Shown here in pieces: positions 1 to 6,844 of a stretch of 11,056 nt of DNA (positions within the stretch are counted from its first letter, which is position 1; every line of letters begins with the position of its first letter). The position numbers and the translations under genes are program-made. This stretch comes from an uncultured Lachnospiraceae bacterium (GTDB lineage Bacteria > Bacillota > Clostridia > Lachnospirales > Lachnospiraceae): the NCBI GenBank assembly GCA_949935685.1, contig CATLGN010000030.1, positions 1-11,056 of the forward strand, in the 5' to 3' direction. The notes beneath the pieces were generated by a model. It saw only the letters and a list, made by a program, of their open reading frames with translations, was not told the origin of the DNA and did no database searches.

Positions 1-787
1 TTTCTTCACTCATAACGACAATCGCCGCCGCGCCGTCGTTGATACCGGAAGCATTGCCTGCCGTTACGAAACCGTCTTTATTGATCGGACGAAGCTTCTG
101 CAGACCTTCGATCGTGGAACCTGCGCGCGGTCCCTCGTCCACCTTGAACTCAACCATCTCTTTTTTCTTCTTCACCATAACCGGAACGATTTCTTTTTCA
201 AATGCGCCGGTCTTCTGTGCTTCTTCTGTCTTCAACTGGCTCTTTAATGCAAACTCGTCCAGTTCTTCTCTTGTCAGACCCCATTCTCTGCAAATGTTGT
301 CAGCCGTTGTGATCATATGATAATCATTGAATGCATCCCAGAGCGCATCCTTAATCATGGTATCTACCAGAACACCATTGTTCATCCTGTAACCGTAACG
401 CCCCTGCGGAATCGCATAAGGTGCCATGGACATATTCTCCATACCGCCTGCTACGACAACATCGGCATCCCCTGCGATGATCATCTGTGCAGCCATATTC
501 ACACTGTTCAGACCGGAACCGCATACAACATTGGTCGTAACTGCCGGTACTTCGATCGGAAGCCCCGCTTTGATGGCAGACTGACGCGCTACGTTCTGTC
601 CCAGACCGGCCTGAATCACGCAGCCCATATATACATGGTCAACCTGATCCGGTGCAACGCCCGCTCTCTGCAATGCCTCTTTGATTACTATTGCACCAAG
701 CTCCGCTGCCGGTGTTGTACTTAAGGAACCTCCCATTGTTCCGATTGCGGTACGACATGCACCTGCTAATACAATCTTCTTTGCCAT
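1..787 (-). CDS. thlA: Acetyl-CoA C-acetyltransferase (thiolase), 3' end beyond window
   Basis: This enzyme condenses two acetyl-CoA into acetoacetyl-CoA in the cytoplasm, the first step of clostridial butyrate formation. It can also run in the degradative direction. The N-terminus reads [17 protein letters not shown], a typical thiolase opening. The nucleophile motif VVCGSG places the catalytic cysteine at residue 89, as in the family. Further thiolase blocks are GGMENMS and, near the cut end, [11 protein letters not shown]. About 262 codons are present. The family is near 390 residues, so the C-terminal part with the catalytic His and the second Cys lies outside the window. The start is set by GGAGG about 9 bases upstream. 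A promoter lies about 90 bases upstream of the start. The degradative or biosynthetic role cannot be told from sequence; thlA is used by analogy with Clostridium and atoB would be equally fair. Confidence 0.96.
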   Translation of the reverse strand, partial: MAKKIVLAGACRTAIGTMGGSLSTTPAAELGAIVIKEALQRAGVAPDQVDHVYMGCVIQAGLGQNVARQSAIKAGLPIEVPAVTTNVVCGSGLNSVNMAAQMIIAGDADVVVAGGMENMSMAPYAIPQGRYGYRMNNGVLVDTMIKDALWDAFNDYHMITTADNICREWGLTREELDEFALKSQLKTEEAQKTGAFEKEIVPVMVKKKKEMVEFKVDEGPRAGSTIEGLQKLRPINKDGFVTAGNASGINDGAAAIVVMSEE

Positions 788-873
788 TCTGTTTTTCCTC
801 CATTTTCCATAAAAATACCTGATTGTCAGGACTCGCAATGATTGTTATTTTTTTATCCTTGTACGCTGGTTTT

Positions 874-902
874 ATTGTATCATAGGGCTTTGTTTTTTGC
901 AA
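874..902 (-). promoter_or_regulatory. Sigma-A-type promoter for the thiolase
   Basis: Read on the minus strand, a TTGCAA box (897-902) is followed after exactly 17 bases by TACAAT (874-879). It lies just past the stop codon of the upstream 113-aa gene and gives an untranslated leader of roughly 80 bases before the thiolase start. I see no strong hairpin in that leader. Confidence 0.6.
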
Positions 903-907
903 TGGTT

Positions 908-1249
908 TTAAGGTATCGGAATGATATATTCCTCGTCATATTCATCGTCTGTATCATCATATGTAAGGCGGATCCGATCCTCCGACAGCCACTCCACACC
1001 AAAATGCACCGTTTCCATAAAACCGCTGCCCGGATAATCGAATATCTTTTTTCGAAACAGCAACCCTTTTTTGTAGACCGTCGGACGACACACATGATCG
1101 TAACAGACGATGATCGTATTGGTTTCCTCGGGCGATACGAAAGTCTCCTCCTCCGCCACCGCGGCAATCCGGCAACATCCCCGGAACAAAAGTACAATCA
1201 TCAGTACGAAAACCGCTGTCACAAGATACCTGATATATCTTCGTTTCAT
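908..1249 (-). CDS. Membrane-anchored protein of unknown function (113 aa)
   Basis: I do not recognise this protein firmly. It starts with basic MKRRYIRY followed by a hydrophobic segment (about residues 8-23), so it is probably a signal anchor with the C-terminal ~85 residues outside the membrane. A Cys-Cys pair follows the hydrophobic stretch, but the flanking residues (LFRGCC) are not a good lipobox. The soluble part alternates short strands (TIIVCYD, RPTVYKK, VEWLSEDRIRLTYDD) and ends in a very acidic tail. The layout resembles small DUF5412-like exported beta proteins; that is only an impression. The start at 1249 is preferred over an in-frame ATG eight codons upstream because GGAGG sits at 1257-1261. 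A terminator hairpin ends about 20 bases upstream of the start, so expression may depend on readthrough from the lipoprotein gene. Confidence 0.7.
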   Translation of the reverse strand: MKRRYIRYLVTAVFVLMIVLLFRGCCRIAAVAEEETFVSPEETNTIIVCYDHVCRPTVYKKGLLFRKKIFDYPGSGFMETVHFGVEWLSEDRIRLTYDDTDDEYDEEYIIPIP

Positions 1250-1269
1250 CTGTTTTCCTCCATCACAGA

Positions 1270-1309
1270 ACAAAAAACAGGCGATACATAGCTCCTGCCA
1301 TGTACCGCC
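1270..1309 (-). terminator. Rho-independent terminator after the lipoprotein gene
   Basis: On the minus strand GGCGGTACAT (1300-1309) pairs with ATGTATCGCC (1280-1289) through ten base pairs including one G-U. The loop has ten bases, and TGTTTTTTGTT follows at once (1279-1269). It lies 25 bases past the lipoprotein stop and directly before the ribosome binding site of the 113-aa gene, so it may also work as an attenuator for that gene. Confidence 0.8.
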
Positions 1310-1333
1310 ATACTGCCCCTGACCGGTAATCCC

Positions 1334-1879
1334 TTACTGCGGTGCGCTCTCGGAGAACGTTCCACATACGCCCTGGAATTTTTCAAGTCTCTTATCGGTT
1401 ACTTTCTTCGCGATATAAATGATCGAATAATAAGCGTAATCCGTTTCACCATATACGGTATAGCACTCTTCCGACTGCCCTTCCAGAATCATGCCGCTCG
1501 TATCGGCGCTGACATTGGTCATACCCGGAACGCTGGCCGGCGCATCCGCGCTTGCCACCGAGTTCATGCTGTATGTATACTCAATCGCGCCCTTGACCTC
1601 GGAAATATCTCCGATTTCCCATTCATCTTTTACAAACTGCATTACGATAATGCCTCTTGTCTCGTCCTTGCTGAAGATTGCAAGTGTGTATTCATCACCC
1701 ATATCCTCAGCGCTCCAGCTTTCATCCATCTGGATGCTGTATGTACCGTTCGGCGCCGTAAATGTCGTCTGTGCCTCTGCGCCGCAGCCTGCCAGCATCG
1801 TCACAACGAGCATAACCGCTATCAACACGGACCATTTTCTTTTCAGATTCAGTTTCTTCGTTTGTCTTTCTTCTCTCAT
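1334..1879 (-). CDS. Secreted lipoprotein, PsbP/DUF1795-like (181 aa)
   Basis: This is a predicted extracytoplasmic lipoprotein. Basic residues (KKLNLKRK) precede a hydrophobic core and a lipobox LAGC with the lipidated cysteine at residue 32. The mature part opens with a strand pattern (YSIQMDESWSAEDM, then TLAIFSKDE and GIIVMQF) like that of PsbP-type or DUF1795 lipoproteins common in Firmicutes, whose role is mostly unknown. The family assignment rests on that pattern only. The start is set by an AGAGGGAG-type binding site just upstream. The gene is flanked by a 21-bp palindrome upstream and a strong terminator downstream, which suggests its own transcription unit. Confidence 0.85.
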   Translation of the reverse strand: MREERQTKKLNLKRKWSVLIAVMLVVTMLAGCGAEAQTTFTAPNGTYSIQMDESWSAEDMGDEYTLAIFSKDETRGIIVMQFVKDEWEIGDISEVKGAIEYTYSMNSVASADAPASVPGMTNVSADTSGMILEGQSEECYTVYGETDYAYYSIIYIAKKVTDKRLEKFQGVCGTFSESAPQ

Positions 1880-1900
1880 TTCTTCTCCCTCTCTTAGATT

Positions 1901-1952
1901 ATTATAGAAAATTTCTATAATATACCCTATCAGTTCTTGCGGTATTTGTCAA
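1901..1952 (-). promoter_or_regulatory. Promoter/operator region of the lipoprotein gene
   Basis: A perfect inverted repeat, ATTATAGAAA-A-TTTCTATAAT, occupies 1901-1921, ending 22 bases upstream of the lipoprotein start. Its single-base centre and AT-rich arms suit a dimeric repressor site better than an RNA hairpin. Upstream on the minus strand is a consensus TTGACA (1947-1952), which overlaps the last codons of the M23 gene. The matching -10 is uncertain: TAGGGT lies at 17 bases and a better TATATT at 22 bases. Confidence 0.5.
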
Positions 1953-3045
1953 CAGAGGGATCGCGCATTTCGCAAATTCGGTTCCATTCTTTTGTCTTTT
2001 CATCTTTCCGGGTCTCGCACCGGTTCTGATACAGAAAGCGGGAGAGTTGATAACAGTCGATCCAGATCTCATTATTGCTGTCTTTCTGGGATTCATCAAA
2101 AATAAGCTGCAGCCCCCAATGCAAGTGTACCACTTTGATATTATTCACATTTTCCGTATTGCTGTAACCGGTGTGTCCCATATAACCGATGACATCGCCG
2201 GCCGTCACCACGCTGCCTTCTTTCAGCGCCTTCTGATAGGGAAAATTCTGCCGCAGATGGGCATAATAATAATACCGCTTTTTGTCAAAACTGCGGATAC
2301 CGATACGCCAGCCGCCATACCGGTTCCAGCCAAGCGCCTCCACATAACCGGATTCGATGGCGATAATCGGCGTCCCGATCTGCCCCATCATATCATGCCC
2401 AAGATGCGGTCTGGCGTAACCATAACTTCTGGATACGCCAAAATCATCGTAATCCTCATAGTAAAATCCTTTTGCAATAGGGGAAAACGCCTTCAGGCCA
2501 TAACAGTTTTCCCATCGCAGCGTCCCGTCCTCCTGTTGTCTCTGTATTGTAAACTCACCGACAAAGCCGTCCAGTATCGCCCCGTAAGCCTTTCTGTAAT
2601 ACGGAAAATACTGCATGTCTTTTGTCAGTTCCCCGATCGTCGTCTCGCCGCCCCGCAGCTTTTGCGCGGCCTCCGTCAGTTCCTTCTCCGCCCCCGCCGG
2701 AAATTCCCCGCCGTGTTTTGCCGCCACATACGCCAGCAAATCCACCCAGTTTAGATGTACGTTCTCGTTTTTCGTCTCCACATCCAGCCGATACGCCGCC
2801 GTCAGCATTTCCGCCGGCGCGTGAAATTCCACCCATTTGATATAATCCTGCTTTTTATCCTCTTTCGCTTCTCCGCTGCCCGCCTCCGATTCCCGCTCTG
2901 CGACAGCCGGCGATTCCCTGTCCGCACCGGCGCCGGCCATCGCGGGCAGCAGCCCCTTTTCTCTCGCGCAGAGAAAAAGACCCAGCAAAATGAGCAAAAC
3001 GCATTCCACCCTGATCGCATATCCGATATAACGCAGCCGCTTCAT
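1930..3045 (-). CDS. Membrane-anchored M23 (LytM-type) zinc metallopeptidase (371 aa)
   Basis: M23 peptidases are zinc endopeptidases that cut peptide cross-links of peptidoglycan outside the membrane. The metal-binding signature is visible as HLGHD (His214, Asp218) and HLH (His307, His309), with YAHL (His263) between them as expected for a catalytic histidine. The order and spacing fit an intact M23 domain in about residues 205-315. Residues 1-26 form a membrane anchor (basic MKRLRY, then VLLILLGLFL), followed by an acidic, low-complexity linker and a region of unknown fold (about 65-200). The start at 3045 is chosen for an AGGGA site upstream and because it opens directly onto the hydrophobic segment; the open frame extends 58 codons further without protein-like character. 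It is divergent from the phosphatase operon. The natural substrate is unknown. Confidence 0.92.
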   Translation of the reverse strand: MKRLRYIGYAIRVECVLLILLGLFLCAREKGLLPAMAGAGADRESPAVAERESEAGSGEAKEDKKQDYIKWVEFHAPAEMLTAAYRLDVETKNENVHLNWVDLLAYVAAKHGGEFPAGAEKELTEAAQKLRGGETTIGELTKDMQYFPYYRKAYGAILDGFVGEFTIQRQQEDGTLRWENCYGLKAFSPIAKGFYYEDYDDFGVSRSYGYARPHLGHDMMGQIGTPIIAIESGYVEALGWNRYGGWRIGIRSFDKKRYYYYAHLRQNFPYQKALKEGSVVTAGDVIGYMGHTGYSNTENVNNIKVVHLHWGLQLIFDESQKDSNNEIWIDCYQLSRFLYQNRCETRKDEKTKEWNRICEMRDPSVDKYRKN

Positions 3046-3136
3046 AATTTTATCCCTGCCGCGCAGCCGTCCGCGGCATTTCCCGTTTCCGTATTCCTTT
3101 TCAATATATGAGACGGAGAAAAAGGAAAGAACCCCG

Positions 3137-3165
3137 TTGTCGTTTTCCCCATGCAGGCGTATAAT
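3137..3165 (+). promoter_or_regulatory. Sigma-A-type promoter of the phosphatase-DUF3298-LysM operon
   Basis: TTGTCG (3137-3142) and a consensus TATAAT (3160-3165) are separated by exactly 17 bases. The predicted transcript starts about 50 bases before the phosphatase ATG at 3224, which has AGGAG as binding site. I found no comparably good promoter on the minus strand of this divergent gap for the M23 gene. Confidence 0.7.
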
Positions 3166-3223
3166 AATCTTTATCTGAAATCGGGTTTTTACTACATATT
3201 TTGCATGACAGGAGCGCAATCAA

Positions 3224-4027
3224 ATGACTGAAAAAAATACGCTGACGGAGCGGCAATTACGCGATCTGACCCGTCAGGTAAAAGAAATCGTATTATCCGC
3301 CGGAGACTTTCTGGCGAAAACCGCCATCTCTTCCGTTTCGCAGAAGGAAGGACATTCCAACTTTGTCACCGACATGGACATCGCCGTGCAGGATCGACTG
3401 GTAACGGCTCTGGCACCGCTGTTGCCGGGCGCTTCTTACCTGCTGGAAGAAAGCGAAAATACTGCCGCGCTTGCCGACCTGGTCTGGATCATCGATCCCA
3501 TCGACGGCACCCGCAACTTCATCTGCGGTAACGGCATGTCCACAATTTCCGTCGGACTGGCCTGTGAGGGCCGCGGTATCCTCGGCGTCGTATATAATCC
3601 GTTTACACGGGAGCTCTTTTCCGCCGCCAGCGGGCAGGGCGCTTATCGAAACGATACGCCCATCCATGTGATCGAGCGGCCGTTGGAAGACGCCATTCTC
3701 TGCGCAGGGACTTCCCCTTACTATGAGGAACTCAATGAAAAGGTCATCCGGACGCTGGCACGCTTATTTCCGCTGTGCGGCGATTTTCGCAGATTCGGCT
3801 CCGCCGCGCTGGAAATCTGTTACAGCGCCTGCGGTAAATGCGACGGTTTCTTTGAATACAGCCTGAATCCATGGGACTATACCGGCGCCTCCGTCATTAT
3901 GGAAGAAGCCGGCGGCAGAATCACGCCCATCGGCAGCGACCGTCTCGACTGTACACAAAAATGCGGTATCCTGGCATGCGGAAACAATATTTTTGACAAT
4001 ATCATGGAAGTGTTGACAACAACATAA
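3224..4027 (+). CDS. Inositol-monophosphatase-family phosphatase (267 aa)
   Basis: This cytoplasmic, Mg2+-dependent sugar or inositol phosphate phosphatase belongs to the IMPase/SuhB superfamily. The family metal-binding motifs are all present: LLEES (Glu75/Glu76), DPIDGT (Asp91, Asp94) and, near the C-terminus, NPWDYTGASVIMEEAGG (Trp217, Asp218). Length matches the family. Substrate within the superfamily (myo-inositol-1-phosphate, 3'-phosphoadenosine phosphate, fructose bisphosphate) cannot be read from these motifs. It is the first gene of a three-gene operon, with only about 20 bases to the next gene, and the only cytoplasmic member. Its pairing with two secreted envelope-type proteins is unexplained. 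Confidence 0.94.
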   Translation: MTEKNTLTERQLRDLTRQVKEIVLSAGDFLAKTAISSVSQKEGHSNFVTDMDIAVQDRLVTALAPLLPGASYLLEESENTAALADLVWIIDPIDGTRNFICGNGMSTISVGLACEGRGILGVVYNPFTRELFSAASGQGAYRNDTPIHVIERPLEDAILCAGTSPYYEELNEKVIRTLARLFPLCGDFRRFGSAALEICYSACGKCDGFFEYSLNPWDYTGASVIMEEAGGRITPIGSDRLDCTQKCGILACGNNIFDNIMEVLTTT

Positions 4028-4046
4028 TTAAGGAAAGGAACCGCCT

Positions 4047-5039
4047 ATGGAAAAACGAAACATTGACTATGACAGCGGCACTGTTCCGGGGAAGCATAAG
4101 AAAGCGGTCCGGCTGCTGACCGCTGTTTCCGTCTGCACACTGCTGGCCGCGACCGCCGTATGCCATCCGGTACAGGCTCAGCCGAATGAAAAGCTGAAAC
4201 AGCCTGTGCAAAATCTGCTGGAAAACAACGGCTGTCAGGAATACACCATACAAAAAGAACAATATTTCGTGGAATATTCCGATACCTATGACTATTGGGA
4301 TGTCCTCACCATCGAGTACCCCCGGCTGGAACTTCCGGCCTCCGGCGTACAGGAAACGCTGAATACGCTCTTATACGACACGGCAATGGACCGGGCCAAT
4401 TACTGGCATTTCAAAGCCGATGCCGATGTCCGTGCATTTCAGGAAGAATACTTTTCCATTTACGCGGATGATGTCAGATGCGACATTCCTTATCACAGTC
4501 AGTTTCTGACGAGTGTTCATTTCCGGGAACTGTACGCAACCGGGTATCCGATCTATATGGTCAAATATACGGAACGGGCGCTGACCATGGATCTGACCGA
4601 CGGGCAGGTTTATACGCTGTCGGATATATTGCAAATCAACGCGGACTTTATCGATCTGTGGATGCAGGCTGCCGGTACACGCTATGGAGATATTTTCACG
4701 TCGGAAGAAGACGCGGCCATCCTTCTGGAATGGTTCACAGACACCGATGCGGATCTGAAAGGCCGCTATATCTGCCGGCCTTTCTACTACCTGACCGCAG
4801 AAAAGGACTTTGTCATCGGCATCTCCCTTGACCCGACAACAAATGCCGCAGTGACATCCGAAAATCAGAACAACACGTTTTCCGCGCAGATTTCTGCCAA
4901 AGAGCTGGAACCGTTCCGGACCGACAGCAGTTTCTGGAGCAAATATGGCCGCTCGGTGACTGCCGGAAACATCGTTCCCTGCGAAACGCTGCAGAATAAT
5001 CTCTGGCTCGGAAAGGAGGCGTCCGCATGGAGTTTTTGA
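4047..5039 (+). CDS. Secreted DUF3298/RsiV-like domain protein (330 aa)
   Basis: This is an exported protein of unknown function. A basic segment (GKHKKAVR) is followed by a hydrophobic core and a likely signal peptidase site after VQA (about residue 44). The mature protein has the order typical of DUF4163-DUF3298 proteins such as the extracellular parts of RsiV and PdaC. First comes a stretch with YWDVLTIEYPRLELP and a helix with QETLNTLLYDTAMDRA. Next is a strand region ending in TMDLTDGQVYTLSDIL, which matches the usual 'T-G-x-x-L-x-D' element. Then comes a C-terminal strand-rich part. RsiV binds lysozyme, but nothing here proves ligand binding. The binding site AAGGAAAGGA precedes the start. 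The last 13 bases overlap the LysM gene, indicating translational coupling. Confidence 0.75.
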   Translation: MEKRNIDYDSGTVPGKHKKAVRLLTAVSVCTLLAATAVCHPVQAQPNEKLKQPVQNLLENNGCQEYTIQKEQYFVEYSDTYDYWDVLTIEYPRLELPASGVQETLNTLLYDTAMDRANYWHFKADADVRAFQEEYFSIYADDVRCDIPYHSQFLTSVHFRELYATGYPIYMVKYTERALTMDLTDGQVYTLSDILQINADFIDLWMQAAGTRYGDIFTSEEDAAILLEWFTDTDADLKGRYICRPFYYLTAEKDFVIGISLDPTTNAAVTSENQNNTFSAQISAKELEPFRTDSSFWSKYGRSVTAGNIVPCETLQNNLWLGKEASAWSF

Positions 5040-6058
5040 AAAAAACCTGCTGCCTTGTGAGCAGTTCTCTGCTGCTGGCCGCGCTGCCGCCGCTGACCGC
5101 CGCGGCACAAAACCCGGTCTGCCCGTTCCTCTATGAGACTGACGGCAATTCGGATTCTTATATCCGGCTTTTGGAAGATGCGCAGGATTATGAAGTGCAG
5201 CCCGGCGACAGTTTATGGAAAATTGCCGAAGAACTGTGGAACGACGGCGGCCGCTACCCGGCTCTGTACGCGGATAATCGTTCGCAGATCGGAAATCCCG
5301 ACCTGATTTATCCCGGCATGATACTGCAGACTGCCGGCAGCGCATACCTCGAAAAACAGGGACCGCCAACTGCCTTTTCAACGCCGCAGTACTGTTTCGA
5401 CAGTCCGCCCGGAAGCTGGCCTGTCGGCACAACGGAATCCGGTGAAGCCTGGGCAAATCTGGTGCTTTTGGGCAGCGGTATCTCTGACATTGCCTGTCTC
5501 GTTCAGGACAAAGAACCGGCGACCGTTCAGGCGCTGCAGAACTGGGAAAACTGCACTCTGCAGATTCAGGATTATGCGGCAGAGCAGTATCCCGACAGCG
5601 TAACCAACCTCGCGTTTGAACGATACCGCTCCACGAAAAACGAAGACATATATCTGTATTCCTATACCTTTCTGATCGATATGGAACCCTATCAGCAAGA
5701 GGGAGAACTGGAGATCGACGTCTGCGTGGGCATGAAACTGACGGAACACTTACAGGCACAGTTTGTCGGCTTCGGCAGCCGATACGATATACACGGCGCC
5801 GTGCGCTATGTGACGGCAAGCTTTGAAGAAAATCCCGAAGGCTATGCGGACGGATTCGTTTCGGTCAATGATTCCAATATGCAGATTACGCCAGTTTCCG
5901 AATGGGACGTTCACGGGCTTTACAACGCCTTTCCCTGGATCGACGAATATTTTAGCGCCCTGCTGCGCGAAGTTACGGGAACGCCCGACAGTGACATATC
6001 GGAAAAGGAACGGCTTTTACACGAACTCCATGCAGTCGAAATCGGGCCGCTGGAATAA
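5027..6058 (+). CDS. Secreted LysM-domain protein (343 aa)
   Basis: This exported protein carries one N-terminal peptidoglycan-binding LysM domain. A signal peptide (MEFLKK, hydrophobic core, cleavage near TAAAQ) is followed by LysM at about residues 54-102. That domain has YEVQPGDSLWKIAEELW, then the asparagine/proline turn GNPDLIYPGMIL. The remaining ~240 residues are not recognised; they contain mixed strands and helices (IYLYSYTFLIDMEPY, ELEIDVCVGMKL). No catalytic motif of a known hydrolase is apparent. A near-perfect binding site, AAAGGAGG, precedes the start, which overlaps the upstream gene by 13 bases. It is the last chromosomal gene before the mobile-element region, and no terminator follows it, so the original downstream sequence may have been replaced. 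Confidence 0.9.
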   Translation: MEFLKKTCCLVSSSLLLAALPPLTAAAQNPVCPFLYETDGNSDSYIRLLEDAQDYEVQPGDSLWKIAEELWNDGGRYPALYADNRSQIGNPDLIYPGMILQTAGSAYLEKQGPPTAFSTPQYCFDSPPGSWPVGTTESGEAWANLVLLGSGISDIACLVQDKEPATVQALQNWENCTLQIQDYAAEQYPDSVTNLAFERYRSTKNEDIYLYSYTFLIDMEPYQQEGELEIDVCVGMKLTEHLQAQFVGFGSRYDIHGAVRYVTASFEENPEGYADGFVSVNDSNMQITPVSEWDVHGLYNAFPWIDEYFSALLREVTGTPDSDISEKERLLHELHAVEIGPLE

Positions 6059-6352
6059 CACGGTAACAAAAAAGAATCGCATTTTGGTAGCTACTCATAA
6101 AACAGTATCAACCAACAAACTGAAATAGGGTAGCTGCCATACAGGGTGCAGAAAAAGGCGTGTGAGAAACAAAGCGTTTCTTGCCCGCTTTTTCATGCCC
6201 TTTGTTACGCAGTAGGGGCTGAAAAAGCATTAATACAGGCGGCTTTGTGGGCACATTTCCCACGCGACAAGGGAGTTATACCTTTTTCCTCAAAAACGCC
6301 TTTCTACTGCGTAACAAAACTGTGGTAACTATCCGAGGGAGCATAACCGCCT
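6059..6352. other. Non-coding boundary region between chromosome and mobile element
   Basis: This stretch follows the LysM stop and has no supported gene. Composition shifts here from the coding style of the chromosome to AT-rich mobile-element sequence. The heptamer GGTAGCT occurs at 6086-6092 and 6129-6135 and could belong to an integration end. A 15-bp perfect inverted repeat (TTTGTTACGCAGTAG at 6201-6215 and its complement at 6304-6318) brackets an 88-base segment. The exact element end cannot be fixed without an empty site. Confidence 0.5.
6201..6318. repeat. 15-bp inverted repeat pair TTTGTTACGCAGTAG
   Basis: The sequence at 6201-6215 is repeated exactly in reverse complement at 6304-6318. 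A third copy, TGTTACGCAATAG with one mismatch, lies at 6592-6604 in the same orientation as the first. The spacing is too long for a typical RNA hairpin. Recombinase sites, ends of a small decayed element, or replication-related sites are all possible. Confidence 0.75.
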
Positions 6353-6426
6353 ATGTTGGATTTCCCTATGTTGGAAAAGCCTACATTGGATTATCCAACA
6401 TTGGAAAAACCTACGTTGGAAAATCC
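6352..6426 (+). repeat. Five tandem 15-bp repeats, decayed coding repeat
   Basis: Five consecutive 15-base units of the form TAYRTTGGAWWWYCC run from 6352 to 6426. They differ mainly at third-codon-like positions. In one frame they encode the pentapeptide series MLDFP-MLEKP-TLDYP-TLEKP-TLENP, so they are most likely the repetitive linker of a former protein rather than a replication iteron array. Confidence 0.8.
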
Positions 6427-6604
6427 AACGCAATTAAATAAAGATATAAATAACTAAAGAAAAATCAAATACAGATTCCCTTCCTATCCTTTCCCTAATC
6501 CCTTCCCTTTGAAGCAAGGCAACGCGGCAGAACCGCCGGAATGGAAAAAGAATAGAACGGAAATGACAGCACAAAGAAGTATCGTTTACTATGTTACGCA
6601 ATAG
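6353..6604 (+). pseudogene. Decayed C-terminal remnant of a conjugative-element replication initiator
   Basis: No intact gene is present, but three consecutive peptide blocks read like the tail of RepA_N/DnaD-like initiator proteins carried by Tn1549-type elements. They are TLEKPTLENPTQLNKDI (frame of 6353), then KEKSNTDSLPILSLIP (6456-6512, shifted one base), then GNAAEPPEWKKNRTEM (from 6518, back in the first frame). Two compensating frameshifts and an in-frame stop at 6455 mark it as broken. The N-terminal DNA-binding part is absent; upstream in this frame there are stops at 6326 and 6344. Recognition of the family rests on remembered similarity of these linker and tail motifs. It ends exactly at the third TGTTACGCARTAG copy. 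Confidence 0.45.
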
Positions 6605-6844
6605 AACACTGTTTTTAAGGGTGGGAGTATAAAACCCTTGCTCCTGCCCCTATCGCCGCTGTAATGCTGCTGAAGTCAAGCGAGAGAAGCCATTTAATGC
6701 GTATCATTCCATAATGGATTGAGAGCGTAAGCGGTCTATCCGATTGCGCTCTCTTAGCCGCCCAACAGCAAAGACAGGGAAAGCCGTCAAGGACGCGCAA
6801 GCGTGCATTTTATCCTTGACGGCTTTTTCTGGCTTTGCTACTTC
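6605..6844. other. Gene-free stretch with two strong hairpins
   Basis: No gene is supported here. It holds a hairpin at 6721-6753 (GAGAGCGTAA pairing with TTGCGCTCTC, one G-U pair) and the long hairpin at 6780-6826 described separately. An open frame on the minus strand (6615-6800) spans the first hairpin, has no ribosome binding site and is not believed. Confidence 0.5.
6780..6828. terminator. Fourteen-bp hairpin, likely terminator of the sigma/HTH_16 operon or of plus-strand transcription
   Basis: AAAGCCGTCAAGGA (6780-6793) and its exact complement (6813-6826) form a 14-bp stem. The 19-base loop contains a small inner hairpin ACGC-GCAA-GCGT with a GNRA-type tetraloop. On the plus strand TTTTT closes the second arm, as in an intrinsic terminator. 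On the minus strand the stem begins 18 bases after the HTH_16 stop but is followed by TTTCCC, a weak tail. It may serve both directions. Confidence 0.65.

Noticed and set aside
3046..3219. 58-codon N-terminal extension of the M23 peptidase
   Set aside because: The added residues have no domain or signal character, and the internal ATG at 3045 opens directly onto the membrane anchor with a binding site upstream.
4371..5819. Long 482-codon minus-strand frame opposite the DUF3298 and LysM genes
   Set aside because: It is arginine-, serine- and cysteine-rich antisense of two well-supported coding genes with proper binding sites, a common effect of codon bias.
6146..6328. Sixty-codon plus-strand frame starting at GTG after the LysM gene
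   Set aside because: No proper ribosome binding site, no recognisable family, and it spans both copies of the 15-bp inverted repeat. It shares the frame of the initiator relic, but its peptide does not resemble that protein.
6352..6426. Iteron array or CRISPR-like repeats
   Set aside because: The 15-bp units are adjacent, with no spacers, and vary in a codon-like way. They fit a coding pentapeptide repeat better.
6615..6800. Sixty-one-codon minus-strand frame
   Set aside because: It covers a strong hairpin, lacks a ribosome binding site and lies beyond a likely terminator. Its cysteine- and tryptophan-rich start is not protein-like.
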